64,000 nt of DNA from Streptomyces phaeolivaceus (GTDB taxonomy: Bacteria; Actinomycetota; Actinomycetes; Streptomycetales; Streptomycetaceae). Both the position numbers and the translations under genes were made by a program. Shown here one piece after another: positions 52,642 through 64,000 of the stretch (positions are counted from its first letter, which is position 1; each line of letters begins with the position of its first letter). The stretch lies in NCBI RefSeq assembly GCF_009184865.1, contig NZ_CP045096.1:6510001-6574000 (forward strand), read 5' to 3'. The notes beneath the pieces were generated by a model that was not told where the DNA came from, did not search any database, and was given only the letters and a program-made list of their open reading frames with translations.

Positions 52642-52671
52642 TTGCTTGACACGTCCCGTGTCATCTACGCT
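52642..52671 (+). promoter_or_regulatory. Promoter of rplJ-rplL
   Basis: TTGCTT at 52642-52647 with TACGCT at 52666-52671, 18 bases apart; TTGACA at 52646 would be 14 bases away, too close. GACACG-TCC-CGTGTC, a small palindrome, lies between the boxes. The transcript would have a leader of about 235 bases. Confidence 0.5.
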
Positions 52672-52679
52672 CTCCAGGA

Positions 52680-52913
52680 AGCCAAAGACCGCTGGTCGTT
52701 GCCGTGTGCTCGGGAGAGGGCGCGGTGGCCGAAGGATCCGCTGAACTGCGGACGACCCGCGCAGGTGACTGTGGAAGTTGCTCCCGGTCCGGTTCCGTCC
52801 TCGTACGGGATTCGTCCGGTCGAGCCACGCCCCGAGCGCCTGCGCCGGGGCGTTTCGTTTTCCCCCAGCCCCTTCTGAGCGGTCCTCATCACCCGGAAGG
52901 AGGCCGACGCTCT
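52680..52913 (+). promoter_or_regulatory. rplJ leader with attenuator hairpin
   Basis: The 235-base untranslated leader corresponds to the L10 leader that binds L10(L12)4 and controls the operon in many bacteria. At 52828-52861 CGCCCCG and CGGGGCG with an 11-base loop are followed by TTTCGTTTT, an intrinsic terminator form. Thus attenuation before rplJ is likely. Confidence 0.65.
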
Positions 52914-53444
52914 ATGGCAAGGCCCGACAAGGCTGCCGCGGTGGCCGAGCTCACGGAGCAGTTCCGTAGCTCGAACGCCGCCGTGCTGACCGAGTACCGG
53001 GGTCTCACCGTGGCGCAGCTCAAGAACCTGCGCCGTTCGCTCGGTGAGAACGCCCAGTACGCCGTGGTGAAGAACACGCTGACCAAGATTGCGGCCAACG
53101 AGGCCGGGATCACGACGCTCGACGACCTGTTCAACGGTCCGACGGCGGTCGCCTTCGTCACCGGTGACCCGGTGGAGTCGGCGAAGGGTCTTCGTGACTT
53201 CGCCAAGGACAACCCGAACCTCGTCATCAAGGGCGGTGTCCTTGACGGCAAGGCGCTGTCCGCCGACGAGATCAAGAAGCTCGCGGACCTCGAGTCCCGC
53301 GAGGTTCTGCTCTCCAAGCTGGCGGGTGCCTTCAAGGGCAAGCAGTCCCAGGCTGCGCAGCTCTTCCAGGCGCTTCCCTCGAAGCTCGTCCGCACCGTGG
53401 ACGCCCTTCGCGCCAAGCAGGACGAGCAGGGCGGTGCCGAGTAA
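52914..53444 (+). CDS. rplJ: 50S ribosomal protein L10
   Basis: A 176-residue L10, base of the L12 stalk. [37 protein letters not shown] and [15 protein letters not shown] are conserved. The C-terminal helix ([20 protein letters not shown]) binds L12 dimers. ATG 52914 after GGAAGGAGG. Upstream frames from 52704 are leader. Confidence 0.97.
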   Translation: MARPDKAAAVAELTEQFRSSNAAVLTEYRGLTVAQLKNLRRSLGENAQYAVVKNTLTKIAANEAGITTLDDLFNGPTAVAFVTGDPVESAKGLRDFAKDNPNLVIKGGVLDGKALSADEIKKLADLESREVLLSKLAGAFKGKQSQAAQLFQALPSKLVRTVDALRAKQDEQGGAE

Positions 53445-53561
53445 CTCGGCTCGCACAGTGACCACGGCCGCCTGACGCGGCGGTGGTCTACGCGGGCCGA
53501 ACGTACGCCCGCCGACATGTACATCACGGCACCAGCCGATTTAGTGGAAGGATCGCCCGAC

Positions 53562-53948
53562 ATGGCGACGAAGCTGTCCCAGGAAGAGCTGCTCGAGCAG
53601 TTCGAGAACCTCACCCTCATCGAGCTCTCCGAGTTCGTGAAGGCGTTCGAGGAGAAGTTCGACGTCACCGCCGCCGCGGCCGTCGCCGTCGCCGGCCCGG
53701 CCGTCCCCGGCGCCCCGGTCGACGCCGTCGAGGAGCAGGACGAGTTCGACGTCGTCCTCACCGGCGCCGGCGAGAAGAAGATCCAGGTCATCAAGGTCGT
53801 GCGTGAGCTGACCTCCCTGGGTCTGAAGGAGGCCAAGGACCTCGTGGACGGCGCCCCGAAGCCCGTTCTCGAGAAGGTCGCCAAGGAGGCCGCCGAGAAG
53901 GCTGCCGAGTCCCTCAAGGCCGCCGGCGCCTCCGTCGAGGTCAAGTAA
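53562..53948 (+). CDS. rplL: 50S ribosomal protein L7/L12
   Basis: A 128-residue L7/L12. The N-terminal dimer domain ([20 protein letters not shown]), an Ala/Val/Pro hinge and the C-terminal domain with [20 protein letters not shown] and [11 protein letters not shown] are complete. It recruits translation GTPases. ATG 53562 with GGAAGGA upstream; the 117-base gap to rplJ has no terminator. Confidence 0.97.
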   Translation: MATKLSQEELLEQFENLTLIELSEFVKAFEEKFDVTAAAAVAVAGPAVPGAPVDAVEEQDEFDVVLTGAGEKKIQVIKVVRELTSLGLKEAKDLVDGAPKPVLEKVAKEAAEKAAESLKAAGASVEVK

Positions 53949-54002
53949 CACCTCTCGGACGAGTGTCAAAAACTCGTTCGAGGCTGTAACGCGAACGCAC
54001 TG

Positions 54003-54034
54003 AAGGGCGATCACCCAACTGGGTGGTCGCCTTT
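54003..54034 (+). terminator. Terminator behind rplL
   Basis: AAGGGCGATCACCC and GGGTGGTCGCCTTT pair over 14 positions (two G-T pairs) with loop AACT, 55 bases behind the rplL stop. Confidence 0.85.
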
Positions 54035-54065
54035 CGGCGTTCCGGGACGTCGAGCGACGGCTGCC

Positions 54066-54093
54066 TTGCACTGTCGGTGGCGACGAGTATGGT
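54066..54093 (+). promoter_or_regulatory. Possible distal promoter in the rplL-rpoB gap
   Basis: TTGCAC at 54066-54071 and TATGGT at 54088-54093, spacer 16. It lies right behind the rplL terminator in a stretch of some 570 bases (53949-54547) in which no gene is evident. Confidence 0.35.
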
Positions 54094-54332
54094 GATCTTC
54101 GTCGTGCCTCCGAACACCCCGGGTGACGAGCCGCGAGTGACGATCGCGGCACCCGGATCGGGCATGAGGGGCCTTGACGAACTGCACGCAGCGCGCAATT
54201 CTCAGGACGCGTCGTCACACCGATCCGAACTCCGAGGCATGGATCGACGGCGAAGAGGGCAGTATCAACGTGCATTGAGGGCGTGGGCTTGCGTAGGTGT
54301 CGAGAACAACGAGGGTCTCAAAAAACCCGCAC

Positions 54333-54361
54333 TGGACATCAGTGTGCCAAGTGGCTACACT
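54333..54361 (+). promoter_or_regulatory. Promoter of rpoB-rpoC
   Basis: TGGACA at 54333-54338 and TACACT at 54356-54361 with a 17-base spacer, a close match to the vegetative consensus. The leader to the TTG start of rpoB is about 180 bases. Confidence 0.65.
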
Positions 54362-54547
54362 GACCCTTTGCGCTGCCTGTTAGCTGTCCCCTGCCCGTCA
54401 CCAGGGGCATGCCCTCGCTTGAGCATCGACGAACAGACCATTTCTGACCTGGCCTTATCCGTCAGTTCAGGAACCGCCTGCTCTCTTTGCGCAGGATGAG
54501 GGGCCGGTACGCGCGTAGTGAGTCCGAGCCCTCGGAAGGACCCCCTC

Positions 54548-57500
54548 TTGGCCGCCTCGCGCAACGCCTCGACCTCGAATACGAACCCAGCCGCCAGCAC
54601 TGCCCCGCTGCGCATCTCTTTCGCAAAGATCAAGGAGCCGCTCGAGGTTCCCAACCTGCTCGCGCTGCAGACCGAGAGCTTCGACTGGCTGCTCGGCAAC
54701 ACCGCCTGGCAGAGTCGGGTCGAGGAGGCTCTGGAGAACGGACAGGACGTCCCCACCAAGTCCGGTCTGGAGGAGATCTTCGAGGAGATCTCCCCGATCG
54801 AGGACTTCTCCGGGTCGATGTCGCTGACCTTCCGCGACCACCGCTTCGAGCCGCCGAAGAACAGCATCGACGAGTGCAAGGACCGCGACTTCACTTACGC
54901 GGCCCCGCTCTTCGTCACCGCCGAGTTCACCAACAACGAGACCGGCGAGATCAAGTCCCAGACGGTCTTCATGGGCGACTTCCCGCTCATGACCCACAAG
55001 GGCACCTTCGTCATCAACGGCACCGAGCGCGTCGTCGTGTCGCAGCTGGTCCGTTCCCCCGGTGTCTACTTCGACTCCTCCATCGACAAGACGTCCGACA
55101 AGGACATCTTCTCCGCCAAGATCATCCCCTCCCGGGGTGCCTGGCTGGAGATGGAGATCGACAAGCGCGACATGGTCGGTGTGCGCATCGACCGCAAGCG
55201 CAAGCAGTCCGTGACCGTCCTCCTCAAGGCCCTCGGCTGGACCACCGAGCAGATCCTGGAGGAGTTCGGCGAGTACGAGTCCATGCGCGCCACCCTGGAG
55301 AAGGACCACACCCAGGGGCAGGACGACGCGCTGCTCGACATCTACCGCAAGCTGCGTCCGGGCGAGCCCCCCACGCGTGAGGCCGCGCAGACGCTTCTGG
55401 AGAACCTGTACTTCAACCCGAAGCGCTACGACCTCGCGAAGGTCGGCCGCTACAAGGTCAACAAGAAGCTGGGTGCGGAGGCTCCGCTCGACGCGGGCGT
55501 CCTGACCGTCGAGGACGTCATCTCGACGATCAAGTACCTGGTGAAGCTGCACGCGGGCGAGACCGAGACGGCCGCGGACAACGGCCAGACGATCGTCGTC
55601 GAGACCGACGACATCGACCACTTCGGCAACCGTCGTCTGCGCAGCGTCGGCGAGCTCATCCAGAACCAGGTCCGTACGGGTCTGGCGCGTATGGAGCGAG
55701 TCGTCCGCGAGCGGATGACGACCCAGGACGTCGAGGCGATCACGCCGCAGACCCTGATCAACATCCGGCCGGTCGTCGCCTCCATCAAGGAGTTCTTCGG
55801 CACCAGCCAGCTGTCGCAGTTCATGGACCAGAACAACCCGCTGTCGGGTCTGACGCACAAGCGTCGTCTCTCGGCGCTGGGTCCCGGTGGTCTGTCTCGT
55901 GAGCGGGCCGGCTTCGAGGTCCGTGACGTGCACCCCTCGCACTACGGCCGTATGTGTCCGATCGAGACCCCCGAAGGCCCGAACATCGGTCTGATCGGTT
56001 CGCTCGCCTCCTACGGGCGCGTCAACGCGTTCGGTTTCGTGGAGACGCCCTACCGCCGGGTCACCGACGGTGTCGTCACCGACGAGGTCGACTACCTGAC
56101 GGCCGACGAAGAGGACCGATTCGTCATCGCGCAGGCCAACGCCACGCTCGACGACGACATGCGCTTCACCGAGAACCGCGTCCTGGTCCGCCGTCGTGGC
56201 GGCGAGGTCGACTACGTCCCCGGTGACGACGTCGACTACATGGACGTCTCGCCGCGCCAGATGGTGTCGGTCGCGACCGCCATGATCCCCTTCCTGGAGC
56301 ACGACGACGCCAACCGTGCCCTCATGGGCGCGAACATGATGCGTCAGGCCGTGCCGCTCATCAAGAGCGAGGCCCCGCTCGTCGGCACCGGCATGGAGTA
56401 CCGCTCCGCCGTCGACGCCGGCGACGTGGTCAAGGCCGAGAAGGCGGGTGTGGTCCAGGAGGTCTCCGCGGACTACATCACCACCACCAACGACGACGGC
56501 ACGTACATCACGTACCGCCTGGCCAAGTTCGCCCGCTCCAACCAGGGCACCTCGGTCAACCAGAAGGTCATCGTCAACGAGGGCGACCGGATCATCGAGG
56601 GCCAGGTCCTGGCCGACGGTCCGGCCACCGAGAACGGCGAGATGGCCCTGGGCAAGAACCTGCTCGTGGCGTTCATGCCGTGGGAGGGTCACAACTACGA
56701 GGACGCGATCATCCTGTCGCAGCGCCTCGTACAGGACGACGTCCTCTCCTCGATCCACATCGAGGAGCACGAGGTCGACGCCCGTGACACCAAGCTCGGC
56801 CCCGAGGAGATCACCCGGGACATCCCGAACGTCTCCGAGGAGGTCCTCGCCGACCTCGACGAGCGCGGCATCATCCGGATCGGTGCCGAGGTCGTCGCCG
56901 GTGACATCCTCGTCGGCAAGGTCACGCCCAAGGGTGAGACCGAGCTGACGCCGGAGGAGCGCCTGCTGCGCGCGATCTTCGGTGAGAAGGCCCGTGAGGT
57001 CCGTGACACATCGCTGAAGGTCCCGCACGGCGAGATCGGCAAGGTCATCGGCGTCCGCGTCTTCGACCGCGAAGAGGGCGACGAGCTGCCGCCCGGCGTC
57101 AACCAGCTGGTCCGTGTCTATGTCGCCCAGAAGCGCAAGATCACGGACGGTGACAAGCTCGCCGGCCGGCACGGCAACAAGGGTGTCATCTCGAAGATCC
57201 TGCCGATCGAGGACATGCCGTTCCTGGAGGACGGCACCCCGGTCGACATCATCCTCAACCCGCTCGGTGTGCCGTCCCGCATGAACCCGGGACAGGTCCT
57301 GGAGATCCACCTCGGCTGGCTCGCCAGTCGCGGCTGGGACGTCTCCGGTCTCGGCGACGACTGGGCGAAGCGTCTGCAGGTCATCGGCGCCGACTCCGTC
57401 GCCCCCGGAACCAACGTCGCGACCCCGGTCTTCGACGGTGCCCGCGAGGACGAACTGGCCGGTCTGCTCCAGCACACCATCCCGAACCGCGACGGCGAGC

Positions 57501-58033
57501 GCATGGTGCAGCCGACCGGCAAGGCGAGGATGTTCGACGGCCGCTCCGGTGAGCCGTTCCCGGACCCGATCTCGATCGGGTACATGTACATCCTCAAGCT
57601 CCACCACCTGGTCGACGACAAGCTGCACGCCCGGTCGACCGGTCCGTACTCGATGATCACCCAGCAGCCGCTGGGTGGTAAGGCCCAGTTCGGTGGCCAG
57701 CGCTTCGGTGAGATGGAGGTGTGGGCGCTGGAGGCTTACGGCGCCGCGTACGCCCTCCAGGAGCTGCTGACCATCAAGTCCGACGACGTGACCGGCCGCG
57801 TGAAGGTCTACGAGGCCATCGTCAAGGGCGAGAACATTCCCGAGCCCGGCATCCCCGAGTCCTTCAAGGTCCTCATCAAGGAGATGCAGTCCCTGTGCCT
57901 CAACGTGGAGGTGCTGTCCTCGGACGGCATGTCCATCGAGATGCGCGACACCGACGAGGACGTCTTCCGCGCTGCGGAGGAGCTTGGCATCGACCTGTCC
58001 CGGCGCGAGCCGAGCAGCGTCGAAGAGGTCTGA
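54548..58033 (+). CDS. rpoB: RNA polymerase beta subunit, TTG start
   Basis: Catalytic core subunit, 1161 aa. I place the start at TTG 54548 ([16 protein letters not shown]), with GGAAGGA 9 bases upstream; this gives the usual Streptomyces length. The GTG at 54518 would add ten residues. The rifampicin region [20 protein letters not shown] has the sensitive-type residues Asp427, His437 and Ser442 in this numbering. [14 protein letters not shown] and the C-terminal [20 protein letters not shown] are intact. rpoC follows after 103 bases. Confidence 0.96.
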   Translation: MAASRNASTSNTNPAASTAPLRISFAKIKEPLEVPNLLALQTESFDWLLGNTAWQSRVEEALENGQDVPTKSGLEEIFEEISPIEDFSGSMSLTFRDHRFEPPKNSIDECKDRDFTYAAPLFVTAEFTNNETGEIKSQTVFMGDFPLMTHKGTFVINGTERVVVSQLVRSPGVYFDSSIDKTSDKDIFSAKIIPSRGAWLEMEIDKRDMVGVRIDRKRKQSVTVLLKALGWTTEQILEEFGEYESMRATLEKDHTQGQDDALLDIYRKLRPGEPPTREAAQTLLENLYFNPKRYDLAKVGRYKVNKKLGAEAPLDAGVLTVEDVISTIKYLVKLHAGETETAADNGQTIVVETDDIDHFGNRRLRSVGELIQNQVRTGLARMERVVRERMTTQDVEAITPQTLINIRPVVASIKEFFGTSQLSQFMDQNNPLSGLTHKRRLSALGPGGLSRERAGFEVRDVHPSHYGRMCPIETPEGPNIGLIGSLASYGRVNAFGFVETPYRRVTDGVVTDEVDYLTADEEDRFVIAQANATLDDDMRFTENRVLVRRRGGEVDYVPGDDVDYMDVSPRQMVSVATAMIPFLEHDDANRALMGANMMRQAVPLIKSEAPLVGTGMEYRSAVDAGDVVKAEKAGVVQEVSADYITTTNDDGTYITYRLAKFARSNQGTSVNQKVIVNEGDRIIEGQVLADGPATENGEMALGKNLLVAFMPWEGHNYEDAIILSQRLVQDDVLSSIHIEEHEVDARDTKLGPEEITRDIPNVSEEVLADLDERGIIRIGAEVVAGDILVGKVTPKGETELTPEERLLRAIFGEKAREVRDTSLKVPHGEIGKVIGVRVFDREEGDELPPGVNQLVRVYVAQKRKITDGDKLAGRHGNKGVISKILPIEDMPFLEDGTPVDIILNPLGVPSRMNPGQVLEIHLGWLASRGWDVSGLGDDWAKRLQVIGADSVAPGTNVATPVFDGAREDELAGLLQHTIPNRDGERMVQPTGKARMFDGRSGEPFPDPISIGYMYILKLHHLVDDKLHARSTGPYSMITQQPLGGKAQFGGQRFGEMEVWALEAYGAAYALQELLTIKSDDVTGRVKVYEAIVKGENIPEPGIPESFKVLIKEMQSLCLNVEVLSSDGMSIEMRDTDEDVFRAAEELGIDLSRREPSSVEEV

Positions 58034-58136
58034 CGGGAGTGCGGAGGCCTTCACCGCGAGAAGCATGAAGGCCTCCGGCCCCAGGACCCCCGTATCAGAC
58101 CCCATGACTTACAACCCTGAGAGGGATTGACGCATA

Positions 58137-62036
<3,900 letters not shown>

Positions 62037-62064
62037 TAGTTGTCTCTGGTAGCAGTCGCTTGTG

Positions 62065-62103
62065 AAGGGCGGTCACCTCGCTTCGCGCGGGGTGGCCGCC
62101 CTT
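62065..62103 (+). terminator. Terminator behind rpoC
   Basis: AAGGGCGGTCACC and GGTGGCCGCCCTT (one G-T pair) with a 13-base loop, 29 bases behind the rpoC stop. Confidence 0.85.
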
Positions 62104-62214
62104 CGGCGTGGGCGCGCGGTAGCAGAACCGCAACAGAACCGGTGCGGGAACCGGTGCTGTGGGTTGTGCGTTGGAGCATCATGGAGGAACAACCAGTCCG
62201 GGGGAGTGTTTCTC

Positions 62215-62763
62215 GTGTCGAACCCGTCGTGGCAGCCGATGCCGTGGCAGCAGCAGGCGCAGGGCAGTAGTCCTTCGCTGCTCGCCGCCCATGCCGACCG
62301 TGAGCGTGCCGTCGATGTCCTCAAGGCGGGCTTCAGCGAGGGCCGCCTTCCGCAGGACGAGTACGAGCGGCGCGTCGAGCGGGCCTACAAGGCGCGCACA
62401 GTGGGGGAGTTGTCCCTGCTGGTCGCCGACCTTCCGCAGGGCCCCTCGGGGATGCAGCCGACCGCCATGATGGGCGCCCCGGTGCCCAGGACGTTCATGC
62501 CGGCGCCGCTGCCGCCGCCCGCCACCAACGGCAAGGCCGTGGGCTCCATGGTGTGCGGCGTCCTCACCACCATGACGATGGGGCTCACCGGCATTCCGGC
62601 CGTGATCCTCGGTCACACAGCCCGCGCCGAGATCAAGCGCACGGGCGAGGGCGGTGACGGTTTCGCGCTGGCCGGGATCATCCTCGGCTGGCTCTCCGTG
62701 GCCGGCTGGGCCTTCTTCCTCGCCCTCATCATCCTCCTGGAGATGTCCGCGAGCGGTGTCTGA
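62215..62763 (+). CDS. DUF1707/DUF4190 membrane protein
   Basis: A 182-residue protein. Residues 25-75 hold the DUF1707 pattern (AAHADRERAVDVLKAGFSEG, RLPQDEYERRVERAYKARTV, GELSLLVADLP). A Pro-rich linker and a DUF4190 region with two membrane helices follow (GSMVCGVLTTMTMGLTGIPA and GFALAGIILGWLSVAGWAFF), with GHTARAEIKRTGEGG between. GTG 62215 has GGGGGAG 8 bases upstream. Such proteins are common in actinobacteria, function not established. It stands alone between rpoC and rpsL. Confidence 0.85.
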   Translation: MSNPSWQPMPWQQQAQGSSPSLLAAHADRERAVDVLKAGFSEGRLPQDEYERRVERAYKARTVGELSLLVADLPQGPSGMQPTAMMGAPVPRTFMPAPLPPPATNGKAVGSMVCGVLTTMTMGLTGIPAVILGHTARAEIKRTGEGGDGFALAGIILGWLSVAGWAFFLALIILLEMSASGV

Positions 62764-62970
62764 CGGCCTGGCGGCGCCCAGGAACACCCCGGGGTGCCCC
62801 CAGGGGGTGCGGGGAACCCGTTGGGCCGGGAGGCGGCTGACAGGGGCCAGGAGGCCGGGAGGCGGCGCCCAGGAGCCAGGGAGTCGGTGGGGGGCGCGGC
62901 GGGGCGTGGAGGCGTGTTCGGGTGGGATTCCGCCGTGTGGGCGCCCCGTGGCTAAACCCCCGCCCGCCCA
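62764..62970. other. Non-coding G-rich stretch with short repeats
   Basis: No gene is visible between the DUF1707 gene and the rpsL promoter. GGCCGGGAGGCGG occurs twice (62824 and 62851 regions), with related CAGGAG repeats. Nothing else recognised. Confidence 0.5.
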
Positions 62971-62976
62971 TTTGTT

Positions 62977-63005
62977 TTGACCGTAGCGAATGAGGTAGGT
63001 ACGCT
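62977..63005 (+). promoter_or_regulatory. Promoter of the rpsL operon
   Basis: TTGACC at 62977-62982 and TACGCT at 63000-63005, spacer 17 bases; the best promoter match in the window. The transcript leader to rpsL is about 190 bases and includes a small hairpin CCGACC-GCGTG-GGTCGG. Confidence 0.72.
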
Positions 63006-63200
63006 CAGACCTTGTGCCTGGGGTGTGCCCTGGCTCTCGTGCGTGCCTTCAACCGCACAGGGGGAGCCGTAAGCGGCCACCGTACTCTGCGCCCTTTCTG
63101 CCTTGCGGCGGGAGTCTGCAGTTTCGACACACCCGACCGCGTGGGTCGGCGAATGTTTCAGGTTAGCTTCACCATTCGGCACACAGAAACCGGAGAAGTA

Positions 63201-63572
63201 GTGCCTACGATCCAGCAGCTGGTCCGGAAGGGCCGGCAGGACAAGGTCGAGAAGAACAAGACGCCCGCACTCGAGGGTTCGCCCCAGCGTCGCGGCGTCT
63301 GCACGCGTGTGTTCACGACCACCCCGAAGAAGCCGAACTCGGCCCTGCGTAAGGTCGCGCGTGTGCGTCTGACCAGCGGGATCGAGGTCACCGCTTACAT
63401 TCCGGGTGAGGGACACAACCTGCAGGAGCACTCCATCGTGCTCGTGCGCGGCGGCCGTGTGAAGGACCTGCCCGGTGTTCGCTACAAGATCATCCGCGGT
63501 TCGCTCGACACCCAGGGTGTCAAGAACCGCAAGCAGGCCCGCAGCCGCTACGGCGCCAAGAAGGAGAAGTAG
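63201..63572 (+). CDS. rpsL: 30S ribosomal protein S12
   Basis: A 123-residue S12 of the decoding centre. [20 protein letters not shown] and [19 protein letters not shown] are conserved. Lys43 and Lys88, the positions changed in streptomycin resistance, are wild type. GTG 63201 with CCGGAGAA upstream; frames extending to 63012 are leader. rpsG follows two bases after the stop. Confidence 0.97.
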   Translation: MPTIQQLVRKGRQDKVEKNKTPALEGSPQRRGVCTRVFTTTPKKPNSALRKVARVRLTSGIEVTAYIPGEGHNLQEHSIVLVRGGRVKDLPGVRYKIIRGSLDTQGVKNRKQARSRYGAKKEK

Positions 63573-63574
63573 AA

Positions 63575-64000
63575 ATGCCTCGTAAGGGCCCCGCCCCGAA
63601 GCGCCCGGTCATCATCGACCCGGTCTACGGTTCTCCTCTTGTCACGTCGCTCATCAACAAGGTGCTGCTGAACGGCAAGCGCTCCACCGCCGAGCGCATC
63701 GTGTACGGCGCCATGGAGGGCCTGCGCGAGAAGACCAGCAACGACCCGGTCATCACGCTGAAGCGCGCGCTGGAGAACATCAAGCCGACCCTCGAGGTCA
63801 AGTCCCGCCGTGTCGGTGGTGCGACGTACCAGGTTCCGATCGAGGTCAAGCCCGGTCGTGCCAACACGCTCGCGCTGCGCTGGCTGGTCGGTTACTCCCG
63901 CGCCCGTCGCGAGAAGACCATGACCGAGCGTCTGCTCAACGAGCTTCTCGACGCCTCCAACGGCCTCGGTGCCGCTGTGAAGAAGCGCGAGGACACCCAC
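63575..64000 (+). CDS. rpsG: 30S ribosomal protein S7, 3' end outside the window
   Basis: The first 142 codons of S7 (usual length 156). [40 protein letters not shown] and [20 protein letters not shown] are typical. S7 organises the 3' major domain of 16S rRNA. ATG 63575 lies two bases behind rpsL, so the two are cotranslated. Confidence 0.96.
   Translation, partial: MPRKGPAPKRPVIIDPVYGSPLVTSLINKVLLNGKRSTAERIVYGAMEGLREKTSNDPVITLKRALENIKPTLEVKSRRVGGATYQVPIEVKPGRANTLALRWLVGYSRARREKTMTERLLNELLDASNGLGAAVKKREDTH

Noticed and set aside
52646..52671. TTGACA at 52646 as the -35 box of the rplJ promoter
   Set aside because: It is only 14 bases from TACGCT, too short for sigma-HrdB promoters; TTGCTT four bases upstream gives 18 bases.
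54467..58105. A 1212-codon minus-strand frame opposite rpoB, and similarly 58095-61682 opposite rpoC
   Set aside because: These are antisense shadows caused by the strong third-position GC bias. They are Val/Asp/Arg/Leu-rich without any domain, while rpoB and rpoC on the plus strand are certain.

Overview
The window is high-GC actinobacterial DNA and the gene content and order point to Streptomyces: GTG and TTG starts are frequent, and a second partial nuo cluster, htpX, a tRNA-Tyr carrying an integrated element, murB, aspC, tRNA-Trp-secE-nusG-rplK-rplA, rplJ-rplL, rpoB-rpoC and the start of the rpsL-rpsG operon follow the order I know from the Streptomyces core. No database search was possible. 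Names rest on protein motifs, length and context.

Layout. 1-5.8 kb: start of a secreted protein, a RarD-type permease, a divergent NmrA-like oxidoreductase/HxlR regulator pair, and korBA (2-oxoacid:ferredoxin oxidoreductase). 6-9.9 kb: two paralogous NarL-type sensor kinases and one response regulator. 10-20.2 kb: nuoABCHIJKLMN in one strand with start/stop overlaps, lacking nuoD, nuoE, nuoF and nuoG, and with minisatellite tails in NuoB and NuoC. 20.3-25.1 kb: htpX, a YccF protein, a barstar-domain protein, an APC permease, a GlsB-like protein and yajQ.

25.27-39.66 kb is an actinomycete integrative and conjugative element (AICE, same attachment gene as SLP1) bounded by 56-bp direct repeats that are the 3' part of tRNA-Tyr. 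It encodes integrase, excisionase, a DUF3631 ATPase plus primase-polymerase replication pair, a TraB translocase, membrane and spread-type proteins, an HTH regulator and a GntR-Nudix fusion. Its leftward operon seems to start at a promoter holding two perfect 14-bp palindromes. The roughly 650-nt leader carries a segment that resembles the Streptomyces 16S rRNA precursor leader, followed by small ORFs and a strong hairpin. Beside traB lies an array of 8-bp CTTGTCGY repeats spaced 12-13 bp, a candidate clt transfer locus.

39.7-64 kb: small zinc-ribbon protein, NAD(P)-binding protein, lipoprotein, amidohydrolase, tRNA-Thr, tRNA-Met, rpmG, a HadA/HadB-like pair, murB, adenosine deaminase, aspC, tRNA-Trp, and the transcription/translation genes secE, nusG, rplK, rplA, rplJ, rplL, rpoB, rpoC, rpsL and the first 142 codons of rpsG, with clear terminators and several recognisable promoters.
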